Source: Euperipatoides rowelli
Lineage: Eukaryota > Onychophora > Udeonychophora > Euonychophora > Peripatopsidae
Length of the DNA stretch: 10,944 bases
Assembly: GCA_003024985.2 (NCBI GenBank)
Contig: PXIH01S0031372.1
Strand: one strand, 5' to 3'
A model generated the notes under the pieces. It was not told where the DNA came from. It did no database searches and worked only from the letters and a program-made list of their open reading frames with translations. The position numbers and the translations under genes were made by a program. Positions 1 to 6,807 of the stretch are shown one piece after another; the first letter of the stretch is position 1; each line of letters begins with the position of its first letter.

Positions 1-3
1 AAA

Positions 4-126
4 TCAACCAGTCTGTGTGGGGTCTGTGCGAGCGTATTCATCCATAATTACGGTGCCATCAGAAGATGATGATCCGACACTATATACTGGGGAGAATTGT
101 ATAGTTAAAATATCTTTACTACCCAT
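4..126 (-). CDS. Possible first coding exon of an unidentified gene (partial)
   Basis: Reading leftwards from an ATG at 126-124, a 40-codon frame begins MGSKDILTIQFSPVYSVG, continues through a serine-rich stretch and IMDEYARTDPTQTG, and stops at a TGA at 6-4. An in-frame TAA lies three codons upstream of the ATG, so this is the first available start. The amino-acid composition is balanced and the stretch is less A+T-rich than the spacer beside it, which is why it stands out. A GT at 8-7 (ACTG/GTTGAT) could be a weak splice donor just before the stop, making this a first exon with the rest of the gene to the left. I do not recognise the protein, see no domain, and cannot exclude a chance frame. 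Confidence 0.3.
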   Translation of the reverse strand: MGSKDILTIQFSPVYSVGSSSSDGTVIMDEYARTDPTQTG

Positions 127-1369
127 AATGAGTTAAATTTAGTCTCTAGTTATTAAAAATAATAAACTGAAAGAATACTTGACAGATCCATGTGTATAAA
201 CGTACTGCAGGTAATAAATAAATAGGTTTGTTCTAATCTATGCAGTGGAAGATTGCTCATTTCGTGCTAATGATTACATACAGTATGATATCACAAAATA
301 AACTCAGACCCAATGCCACTTTCCTAGTGACCTCTGACCTAANTAGAAATTTTTCTTAATTTCATTTTTTAATAACACTTTTATTTTTTGGAATTTTTTT
401 TTTTTAATAATTTTCTTTCAAATGAAATCATAAAAAAAAATCCATTTTGTGTGACCTTTAAAGTGTTGATACATGATAAGGGGCTGACCTTTTTTTTAAA
501 AAAAAATATTTGTGGTGGTGAGGGGTGGACACTGGACATAGCACCAAATAATTTTTATTGACAAAATTTTCAGCTTTCACAACAAACTATGTTCAAAATA
601 AATATGCAAGCTTTCATGGTTTAAAATTGTATTAAAATATTTATTAAATAAAACAATTTTATAAATTCCTGTTATAAAATATAATACTAGAATTTATATA
701 CGGAGTTACCCAGTAAGTCAACTAGTATCAGCAAATCTTTTCAAATAGAAAGCTATCTTATTATATTTAAAAAAAAAAAAAATCCAAAATTGTTTGCTTT
801 TACAAATGAATTGTCATTGTCTAAATTGAGTATTCATAATTTGCTTCAAGTGAAAAATGAAATTTTCTATCTGAATTCATCATTTATAATTTTGTTAATT
901 TAAATATAACATTTTTTTTTTCAATAAATACAATCTTTGAACTTTTTTTTTTTTTTTAATTTTGTTTTATATCGATGCCATATGAAAAATAAATATTTTT
1001 TCTGAAGAAAATCAAAATAAACAAAAAATATTTTAACAAAAGTGAACAACAGTATTGTCTTAAGGATTATTATTAATTTTCACTCTCTCATTTCCTTACC
1101 TTGCAAGATTAATCTAATTAGGAATATGCTAGAAACAAAAAAATTCTCTTATAAAAAACATTACATTCAGTCCATATTCAAAACTTTGCTGTGAATTTAA
1201 AGGTATTGCGTTGATTTTATGAATTCTTCTGGATGATTCGTTTTTTATTTTTTGGTGACAAATTATATACCTTACAATGAAAATAAAAAGTGAGATAAAT
1301 AGTAAAAAAAAATCAGATTTGTAGTTAATAATATTAGATGTTAATAATTTGTAATGAGTCGATTCAATT
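127..1369. other. A+T-rich spacer, no gene seen
   Basis: This stretch has many A and T runs (around 360-440, 765-785, 910-960) and no reading frame of note. If the frame at the left edge is a real first exon on the minus strand, the first few hundred bases here would be its 5' leader and promoter, but I see no convincing core promoter. There is one undetermined base (n) at 343. Confidence 0.6.
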
Positions 1370-1377
1370 CTCTAATT

Positions 1378-1417
1378 CAGGGGTTCATAACCTTTTTGAG
1401 TCATGACCCAGATTGGG
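1378..1417 (+). repeat. hAT left terminal inverted repeat
   Basis: Begins CAGGGGTTCATAACC and runs through GAGTCATGACCC to GATTGGG. It pairs with the right end with scattered mismatches. The 8-bp target duplication copy is at 1370-1377. Confidence 0.85.
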
Positions 1418-2148
1418 GTAATAATTTTGGTAGCGACCCGAATAGAATGCCCGACAGCAAGTACATCCAACACATTAGATGCCTAGAAAACGACTGACTC
1501 CCTTACAAGGACACGAGCGCCTAGAAAATGGAAGAACTAAGACCCATTAAGTCACATGCTCAAGATGGATAGCAGCCTTATTTTTTTTATTTACAGTTTA
1601 ACCTTATCGTTACTCTGAACCCTACCTCCAAATACATGTTAAATCCACTATGCCCCAACCCTATGATAATCTAGAGGTGAAATAATCATTGTTAATCAAT
1701 TTAGATGATTTTGACAAAACTTCCATCAGCCCTTTCTGTAATGACTAAAATGAAAATACATGCGCAGATTAAAACCATGGTAAAATGGGACTTAGGTCTT
1801 CCAGTTTTTAGGTACTCCTTACAATGACTACGTTATTGGCAAACTTTTAAGAAATGTGGGAAATGCAGTGCAGCAAGTCCATGAGTTATAGACAAAAACA
1901 AATTCATTAGCAAATATAGAAGCGCTTTATGACAGTGTTGCCAGATAGTGATAGATAAATAAAATGTGTAGTGAGTTGCCACAATAAGTTTTAGTGAATT
2001 CTGAATAACAAGAAAATTTGGCATTTAACTTGCAGTGGCTCAACAGGTTTTAAAAATTATTTTTGTATTTGTAATGATCATATGTTATTATCTAAAAAAT
2101 ATTGTTTTTGTGGAAAATATTCCGTAACCAATGAAATATGCCAAGTGA

Positions 2149-2187
2149 CCCAATTTTGGGTCACGACCCATAGGTTAAGAAACCCTG
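2149..2187 (-). repeat. hAT right terminal inverted repeat
   Basis: Read on the minus strand it begins CAGGGTTTCTTAACC, followed by GGGTCGTGACCC and AATTGGG, matching the left end. The second target duplication copy (CTCTAATT) follows at 2188-2195. Confidence 0.85.
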
Positions 2188-2315
2188 CTCTAATTCCTTG
2201 ATTCCATGATTATTGGGATAGAATAGAAATGGGAATCAAATGCACACAAAGTCAATTTTCGATTTAGATTCTGTTTTTAAACGATACCTGTGTACAGTAT
2301 ATGATTAAAAAATTT

Positions 2316-2806
2316 CAAATTATGTATTCCAGCGATTTGGCTGCTGCAAGTGTATGGCCTATGAAGTATAGGTGTCTCACTTGCTAAGGGGAAAGCATAG
2401 TGTAGTTTCTTTCTAAAAAGCATATATCAAAGGCTTATTGTCTGTATAAAGTAAAAATATTCTACCCTCCAAAATAGGTTGGTAATGTCACAATGCTGTG
2501 CATATGTGCTAAAAGTTAAACTCTGTGTTAATTTACAAAGATAAAATACTAATGGTTCCTTGTCATTGTCTTGATCATATACAATATATTTACCGTTAAT
2601 GCTAGCTTTGCCATCGGTGAGGCATAACCTAAAAGCTTAGCCTGTACAAGTGCATCCCAACACCTGTCTAAAGCAGCTTTACTGTCATCTATCCAAAATG
2701 TTTTCAGTATTTTTTTTTACTGCTTATTCAAAGGATCTTGAACTTTTACAATGTTTGGTATAAAATGTGTCTAGAAGTTAATTATTCTGAGGAACCATCT
2801 CAAACC
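2316..2806 (-). pseudogene. Gypsy-type RT connection and RNase H, broken
   Basis: At 2806-2720 the minus strand reads LRWFLRIINF, a stop, then FIPNIVKVQDPLNK, which matches the family motif LRRFLGMxNFYRRFIP. At 2701-2590 it gives FWIDDSKAALDRCWDALVQA and LLGYASP, matching the FxWTxExxxAFxxxKxxL block before RNase H. At 2558-2316 it gives EPLVFYLCKLTQSLTFSTYA and later FRKKLHYAFPLAS, which fit the LAFFSRKL and DHKPL...R-x-L regions. The acidic catalytic residues are largely lost. The three blocks need frame changes to join. Confidence 0.8.
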
Positions 2807-3211
2807 TTTTTGCCATGTCTGGTTAGGCAAAACACTTTATTGCTTTATGTTATGGTATAATGCCTTCCTTTATTCTTGTCGCAAGATAAATACAGGTTCC
2901 TTTACATAACAGCACATACCTGGATTCAGTTTGTTGCCATATATTGACTGATGTTTTTAACCCTTGAGTTGCCCCAAATGTCTTTAAGTGGTATTGCATG
3001 AACCTCCCTAAAACGCTCCAGACACCATTTATTCTTATATTCACTAAAGTGTGAGAAAAAGTTTTTTTTATACTTTTTCAATATGCACATTATTTTAGTG
3101 ATATATTTTCCTCCTATTACATATTTTATTTTGCAAAATGTTGTTCATGTAAAGCACTTTTCAGGGAAGTTGGCAGTAAATTCATCCAGCATCTTAAGAG
3201 TTTTACATAGT
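2807..3211 (-). other. Overlong spacer between RT and RNase H remnants
   Basis: In gypsy-type elements the catalytic DD block and the LRRFLGM motif are usually separated by some 55-60 codons. Here about 400 bp lie between them. Only the right part resembles the expected region. The remainder includes a 64-codon minus-strand frame (3044-2850) that I cannot match to the family. This may be an insertion or simply very diverged sequence. Confidence 0.4.
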
Positions 3212-3901
3212 TTACAAATGGTCAAAGTGTTTCTCATAGGTCTGTGATGTTATTAGGATGTCATCTTTGAAAAGTTTATATAGCATTACACAAACAAAAT
3301 GGCATGTGGAAACTTGTATAACCCAAAGGTGATTATAATGACTATTTTTGGTATGTTCATTGTGGTCACAAGAATTGGTTATATGCCAAAGAAAGTATAT
3401 TGTTGAATATAGTATTGGGTCATGCAAATGTCCCAAAATGTTAAATATGTAAGATTTTTAGAATTTGTACAGGACACAACAATATAATCAACATTAGTAT
3501 AACACACAATCCCTGTAATTAAAGTAGATGTAAATATATGGAACCAGTATCTATTTAGATTGAACTGCCTACTGTCCCCACATATGTACCACTGGCCTTT
3601 TGGCTTCTTTACCATATGTAATGGACTGGCTCAGAGACTGCAAGATGAATAAGATATGTCATCCTTCCCAATTTCTGCCAACATGTGATAAGTTTACAAC
3701 TGCCCACTTTCCAGGAGTGAATCTCCATGCCTTCATAAAAACTGTGCTGTCCCTTGTCTAGATCACATGTTCTGCTTTTTCATCCTTATCCAATTCTGCC
3801 AACAAGTGATAAGTTAACAACTGTCCACTTTCCAGGATTGAATCTCTGTGCCTTCATAAAAACTGGGCTGTCCCTTATCTAAATCACATGTTCTGCTTTT
3901 T
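3212..3901 (-). pseudogene. Gypsy-type reverse transcriptase, broken
   Basis: This is the best-preserved part of the element. The frame at 3615-3379 reads VKKPKGQWYICGDSRQFNLN, an evident match to the fingers motif VKKxxGxWRxCGDYRxLN. Just before it comes ASPLHM, preceded by an in-frame TGA where the family usually has tryptophan. Around 3335-3265 another frame gives FHMPFCLCNA, matching the MPFGLxNA motif. At 3265-3212 comes DDILITSQTYEKHFDHL, the catalytic DD block, with the usual Y-I before the aspartates replaced by F-K. The N-terminal part (3660-3901) is present twice. At least three frame changes and several stops separate the motifs. In life this domain would copy the element RNA. Confidence 0.88.
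3660..3901. repeat. Tandem duplication, 121-bp unit, two copies
   Basis: Copies at 3660-3780 and 3781-3901 each begin CATCCTT and end TTCTGCTTTTT. They differ at about 13 of 121 positions by my count, roughly 89% identical. They cover the N-terminal edge of the reverse transcriptase (minus-strand PVFMKAQRF in one, TVFMKAWRF in the other). As 121 is not a multiple of three, the duplication breaks the frame. Confidence 0.9.
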
Positions 3902-4089
3902 TAAAACTCCTATTAACTTTTGAATCCATCACCGCAGGATAAACTTCCAATAGTTTTTCTAAATAGAGTTGGTGACCTCATTGCAGTTCTCCCATTCATA
4001 TATACACTTGCATTGATTGCTGTTCTTTTTTTCTCTCTATCTATCACAACTGCCAACTGTTAAGAAATATGTCCCTATCACTGGGAAAA

Positions 4090-4275
4090 TTAAGTTTTGT
4101 GCCCATAAAGTTCATTTAAAACTGTGTATAGCCTAAATGTTAGTGTGTCTGAAACCATAAGCTGGTATGTATGGTATGGGTGCCATATGCCACAGATGTT
4201 TGCCTGATCATGAATAATTTTGGATATATCAACCCCTCTATATACCAACTTACTGTGAGTAGAGATGTTATACAC
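4090..4275 (-). pseudogene. Gypsy-type aspartic protease remnant
   Basis: One minus-strand frame (4202-4140) reads VAYGTHTIHTSLWF, resembling the part of gypsy retropepsins with an I-x-x-Y-G-x-x-x-L-x-L-x-LG pattern that follows the active site. A second overlapping frame spans 4090-4275. The catalytic D-T/S-G triad that should lie upstream is not recognisable, so the enzyme is dead. The assignment rests partly on its place between the nucleocapsid-like motif and the reverse transcriptase. Confidence 0.5.
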
Positions 4276-4279
4276 TTAC

Positions 4280-4373
4280 ATTCGGCATTGAGATAGCTCT
4301 TGAGGATGTACTGCCTATAAATGCACATGGTCAATTACATTTATATTGTTGCACTTCCAAATTGTGCATGGTA
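4280..4373 (-). pseudogene. Gag C-terminal (nucleocapsid-like) remnant of the gypsy element
   Basis: Translation of the minus strand gives YHAQFGSAT and, after a frameshift, KCN*PCAF. This fits the YHxxFGxxAxKCxxPC signature that closes gag/opens pol in many animal gypsy-type elements. There is a stop inside the cysteine cluster. Upstream sequence to about 4480 may be more of gag but carries no diagnostic motif. It sits directly before the protease remnant, as expected. Confidence 0.55.
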
Positions 4374-4480
4374 ATATCTTGTTTTGGCTGTGGCTGGCTG
4401 TATGGCTGAGTCAAATTATCATGTCTTTGGTATGTATGGCATTGATTTTCTTTGGCACATAGAATGGAATCAATTTTGTA

Positions 4481-5293
4481 ATGTCTTGATGTAGCTATCC
4501 TTCATAATTGGGTCACAACCTATTTTATCCCTCAGCTATGTCATTATAGTCCATTGCATTGCCATGTTTTGATATTGCCTCACACTGTGTTACTACTGGA
4601 TTCATTTTGTCACTTTTGTTAATAAGTATTTTAAGTGAAATTTTTTTTATAAAAAAAATAATTGAAAATTATTCCCTCCCAGGCCTCCCTTTAATGTCAA
4701 TCTTCTCTCAACAATTTGTTCACCACCCCACCCCCTCCACTCCCCCTCTCCAATTTTTTTTCTAAATCAGAATTTTTAATTCCAGTTGCTTTTCAATCTA
4801 GATAGTGCCTCAGTAGTCTGCTTATAGAGTCATGACAAATATAGTTTATTAGGTTGTATTTCGTTTTTTATATTATTTTTATTTTTTTACAAAGACATTG
4901 TGAAAGTTATAGATTAGTTTCAGTGGCAAAACTGATTATTAAACCATTGTTTGTGTCTCTTTCATTCCTTTGTAGTTAGCAAGACGCATGAATCTATAAT
5001 GTATATGGGTCAAAACAAGGTATGGGGTTCAGTGATGGAAAATTCACAATATTTTATAATTGCTCAAAATTTAAAAGATTATTTTAGAGCGTTTAATTTA
5101 AGCACAACAAATTTAATCCTTTTCAACCAATTAAATGTTACATAATTTCTACACCAAGTCTTAAATATCTTTGTAGAAAAATAGTAAGTAAAAGAATTAG
5201 TATTGTTTTTATTGTATTATTTTTAAACCAATACAAAAAAAAATATATATAATTATAACATTTCTAGATATTAGGCTATTGTCTAAATAGCTA
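4481..5293. other. Spacer, no gene seen
   Basis: Short frames on the plus strand (4559-4765 and 4951-5145) have low-complexity hydrophobic or Asn/Leu-rich translations and no recognisable motif, so I treat them as chance. C-rich clusters occur at 4721-4752. Nothing else stands out. Confidence 0.5.

Positions 5294-5350
<57 letters not shown>
5294..5350 (+). repeat. (AAT)n microsatellite, left flank of the PLE-like element
   Basis: An uninterrupted run of AAT units (about 19) directly abuts the left terminal repeat. It has the same strand sense as the array on the right side. Confidence 0.97.
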
Positions 5351-5411
5351 TGAAAATGAAGGATTAACACTACTGCAATGCATTTTTTATTAATTTAAAA
5401 AGGTAAAAATC

Positions 5412-5417
5412 TTTATT
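5412..5417 (-). promoter_or_regulatory. Polyadenylation signal AATAAA in left repeat
   Basis: Minus-strand counterpart of the right-repeat signal, downstream of the left hammerhead in its own orientation. Confidence 0.4.
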
Positions 5418-5435
5418 CAATTAAACATGACATTG

Positions 5436-5494
5436 AAATAGTCGAGACAATATTGTCTTTCGCTATCATAATACTCGTCAGGACAATACTATTT
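5436..5494 (-). ncRNA. Hammerhead ribozyme motif, left copy (minus strand)
   Basis: Read on the minus strand: CTGACGA at 5481-5475 (position 7 of the core tolerates any base) and GAAA at 5461-5458. Stem III is the 14-nt palindrome AGACAATATTGTCT (5458-5445), longer than in the right copy. The cut is predicted between 5444 and 5443. Stem I has the same GTC/GAC plus AAATA/TATTT architecture with the same GTATT bulge. Stem II is weaker than in the right copy: a G-C pair, a G-T wobble and then pairs only if one base bulges. This copy may be impaired. Confidence 0.75.
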
Positions 5495-5594
5495 AAAAAA
5501 AACAAATAAAATAACAAAAGTGGGCAATGAATAACAAAAATAAACACATACACTCATCACCACATGATGTCAGTTCTACCAATTTCAAAAAATT

Positions 5595-5783
5595 ATGAAT
5601 ATTTCCCATTATGCAAAGTGCTTCATTTTAAAATCAATATTAATTGACAACTATAAACCTTCACTTAATAAAAAATTATCAGGACTTCAATTAATTATTA
5701 TCTTCATTGATTTTCCAATAGTTTATATTATCAAAATTGAATTTGAACAAAGGTACATAGAATTCATGAGCGTTTCTGATTAA
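5595..5783 (+). pseudogene. GIY-YIG endonuclease C-terminal fragment (PLE type)
   Basis: A 62-codon frame whose residues 12-30 read LKSILIDNYKPSLNKKLSG. This resembles the end of PLE GIY-YIG endonucleases, where a helix with a conserved glutamate (E-x-LLI) is followed by K-P-x-LN. The asparagine of PSLN is kept, while the glutamate position appears to be lysine. Such domains nick target DNA to prime reverse transcription. The GIY-YIG motif itself and the whole reverse transcriptase are missing, and an in-frame TGA lies shortly upstream at 5565-5567, so this is a dead fragment. The frame ends inside the first arm of the hairpin at 5766. Similarity was judged by eye. Confidence 0.55.
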
Positions 5784-5844
5784 GTTGTATCATATTTTTG
5801 TTATTATGCAAAAAATATCATAAAACTTAATCAGAAATGCTCAT
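5766..5844 (+). repeat. Hairpin, 34-bp arms, 11-nt loop
   Basis: Arms at 5766-5799 and 5811-5844 are reverse complements at 31 of 34 positions (ATGAGCGTTTCTGATTAAG in the first arm). It lies immediately before the right terminal repeat, between the endonuclease fragment and the ribozyme. In an RNA of this strand it would form a stable stem just upstream of the hammerhead. It has no counterpart beside the left repeat. Confidence 0.93.
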
Positions 5845-5865
5845 TTTTTAATTTCATTTGTTTTT

Positions 5866-5922
5866 AAATAGTATTGTCCTGATGAGCTTCCTGATAGCGA
5901 AAGACAATTGTCTCGACTATTT
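5866..5922 (+). ncRNA. Hammerhead ribozyme motif, right copy
   Basis: All conserved core elements are present. CTGATGA is at 5879-5885 and GAAA at 5899-5902. Stem II is GCT/AGC (5886-5888 with 5896-5898) closing a 7-nt loop. Stem III is AGAC/GTCT (5902-5905 with 5910-5913) closing an AATT tetraloop. The cleavage nucleotide is C5914, so the predicted cut is between 5914 and 5915. Stem I forms by GTC (5876-5878) with GAC (5915-5917), then a GTATT bulge, then AAATA (5866-5870) with TATTT (5918-5922). The inner bulge in stem I and the loop on stem II are where natural hammerheads make their tertiary contact. The short stem III is typical of retroelement type I motifs. Activity is inferred, not shown. 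Confidence 0.85.
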
Positions 5923-5940
5923 CATTGTCTTGTTAAATTA

Positions 5941-5946
5941 AATAAA
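5941..5946 (+). promoter_or_regulatory. Polyadenylation signal AATAAA in right repeat
   Basis: AATAAA lies 27 nt after the predicted hammerhead cut, in the same strand, and is conserved in the left repeat. In such A+T-rich DNA the hexamer is common, so only the conservation in both repeats gives it weight. Confidence 0.4.
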
Positions 5947-6043
5947 GATTTTTACCTTTTTAAATTAATAATAAGTGTGTTGCAGTTGTGTTAATCCCTC
6001 GTTTCAACCTTCAAATTACTGCACTAGAATATTGTGTTATTCA

Positions 6044-6044
6044 C

Positions 6045-6099
<55 letters not shown>

Positions 6100-6118
6100 T
6101 TATAATAATAATAATAAT
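6044..6118 (+). repeat. (AAT)n microsatellite, right flank of the PLE-like element
   Basis: AAT units with one interruption (ATATTATAAT around 6097-6104). The sense is the same as the left array, not inverted, so these arrays are not part of the inverted repeats. Confidence 0.97.
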
Positions 6119-6361
6119 CACCATCAGAGCTAGTGTTTTCTAATAATTCTGCCACTTCCGCATCTATCAAGTAATTTTGACATATCGCATCCAATTTACC
6201 AATTTACTAGTAAAAGTACAGCCTATACTAGTATTAATAAAACTTTACAGGACCAACAAAATAACAATTTGAGTTTTCTATATCACTTTAGATTAAATAA
6301 GGAGGCATTTTGTCCATTTCCTTGGAATCTGTAAAATAGTACCAACTAAAATTTTGTTGAT

Positions 6362-6595
6362 TTACAATCTACATGTTTTAATTAAATAATAATTGTTTCC
6401 ACTTTTCACAAAAGCAGCATATGATTCCAACACAAAAGTTGCATAGTTGCTCATCTTGCTAAATTGAAATTCACTTTTTTCATCTTGGCAATCTGTCTCA
6501 GCTTCCATTTTATTTAAACAGTTTTTCCCAACGTGTACATTGTCAAAGTTTGAATTGATCAATTGGATATACAGTAGTGGGCTTTTATGTTTCAA
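6362..6595 (-). CDS. Unrecognised 77-codon frame
   Basis: The translation is not obviously low-complexity: it contains NCLNKMEAETDCQDEKSEF in its middle and ends YYLIKTCRL, with mixed charged and aromatic residues. An in-frame TGA lies two codons before the ATG. I see no domain, signal peptide or membrane segment, and no splice acceptor next to it that would argue for an exon. It may be a decayed transposon fragment or a chance frame. Confidence 0.18.
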   Translation of the reverse strand: MKHKSPLLYIQLINSNFDNVHVGKNCLNKMEAETDCQDEKSEFQFSKMSNYATFVLESYAAFVKSGNNYYLIKTCRL

Positions 6596-6707
6596 GTGTC
6601 AAAAAATTTCCAGATCCAACTCTTCCAATTCCAAATCAAGTCATATGTATTCATTGCTTGCCAAGTACCAGTAGGGAAATGAAAATGAAACATTAACAAT
6701 AACCTAA

Positions 6708-6729
6708 CCCCCACCCCACCCCCCACCCC
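6708..6729 (-). repeat. C-run cluster, G-quadruplex-capable on the minus strand
   Basis: Four C runs of 5, 4, 6 and 4 are separated by single A residues. The minus strand therefore has four G runs with one-base T loops, the arrangement that forms the most stable parallel quadruplexes. It is striking in an A+T-rich setting. Confidence 0.85.
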
Positions 6730-6785
6730 AATCTACCAACTAGAAACATAATTTTGTCAACTTTTCAGGAATTTTCTAACTTTGT

Positions 6786-6807
6786 GGAGGGGGGAGCACC
6801 CCCTTCC
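6786..6807. repeat. Short GC-rich hairpin
   Basis: GGAGGGGGG (6786-6794) faces CCCCCTTCC (6799-6807) across AGCA, giving a near-perfect GC-rich stem. It could be a transposon end or a structured RNA element, but nothing nearby decides. Confidence 0.5.

Larger units (their letters stand above)
1378..2187. mobile_element. Non-autonomous hAT transposon, complete, 810 bp
   Basis: The element starts CAGGGGTTCATAACC and ends GGTTAAGAAACCCTG. Its ends form imperfect terminal inverted repeats of about 40 bp. It is flanked by a perfect 8-bp direct repeat, CTCTAATT, at 1370-1377 and 2188-2195. An 8-bp duplication with CAGGG...CCCTG ends is the hAT superfamily signature. The subterminal GGGTCACGACCC and GAGTCATGACCC motifs resemble the ends of many ZBED/Charlie/SPIN-like hATs. 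No transposase is encoded: the longest internal frame (1833-2024, minus, 63 codons) has no recognisable hAT dimerisation motif. It is therefore a deletion derivative or MITE that was moved in trans. The intact target duplication suggests a fairly recent insertion. Confidence 0.88.
2316..4480 (-). mobile_element. Degenerate Ty3/gypsy-type retrotransposon fragment
   Basis: Minus-strand fragments appear in the order expected for a gypsy-type element when read right to left: a nucleocapsid-like motif, protease, linker, reverse transcriptase, then RNase H. The segments fall in different frames and are broken by stops and frameshifts, so nothing full-length can be made. No integrase is recognisable beyond RNase H, and I see no LTRs. 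The left limit lies near the hAT insertion, and the right limit is set only by where similarity fades. The element also carries a 121-bp internal tandem duplication and an unusually long gap between reverse transcriptase and RNase H. The decay indicates an old copy. Confidence 0.88.
5350..5515 (-). repeat. Left inverted terminal repeat of PLE-like element
   Basis: Matches the reverse complement of the right repeat from TTGAAA at the outer edge through GGATTAACAC, ATTAATTTAAAAAGG, the hammerhead core and AACAAAT at the inner edge. By eye identity is close to 90%, with a few small indels. Confidence 0.9.
5350..6007 (+). mobile_element. Truncated Penelope-like element with inverted hammerhead-bearing ends
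   Basis: This 658-bp unit has inverted terminal repeats of about 160 bp, each with a hammerhead ribozyme motif and an AATAAA signal. Between them is a fragment with the look of a GIY-YIG endonuclease C-terminus, on the same strand as the right ribozyme, then a strong hairpin. Penelope-like elements are known to carry a C-terminal GIY-YIG endonuclease and terminal repeats, direct or inverted, with hammerhead motifs. The reverse transcriptase is absent, so the copy is 5'-truncated and non-autonomous. The unit sits between two same-sense AAT arrays, suggesting insertion into a microsatellite. A retrozyme or unrelated foldback element is the main alternative. The inverted arrangement and coding remnant favour a PLE. 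Confidence 0.72.
5845..6007 (+). repeat. Right inverted terminal repeat of PLE-like element
   Basis: Mirror partner of the left repeat, ending GTTTCAA at 6007. It contains the better-preserved hammerhead and a plus-strand AATAAA. About 36 bp of unmatched sequence separates its end from the right AAT array, whereas the left repeat abuts its array directly. Confidence 0.9.

Noticed and set aside
1833-2024. 63-codon minus-strand frame inside the hAT element
   Set aside because: Does not resemble any hAT transposase region, including the C-terminal dimerisation domain; the element is non-autonomous.
2200-4560. LTRs flanking the gypsy remnant
   Set aside because: No matching direct repeats were found on the two sides, and no primer-binding site or polypurine tract could be placed.
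4559-4765. 68-codon plus-strand frame
   Set aside because: Translation is a hydrophobic and phenylalanine/proline run over low-complexity T and C tracts, with no motif.
4951-5145. 64-codon plus-strand frame
   Set aside because: Asn/Leu-rich translation, no recognised domain, no supporting splice or promoter signal.
5350-6007. Reading the inverted-repeat element as an ordinary DNA-transposon foldback
   Set aside because: Hammerhead cores in both arms, AATAAA signals and the GIY-YIG-like fragment fit a Penelope-like retroelement better, and no target duplication is visible. It is kept as an alternative, not the main call.
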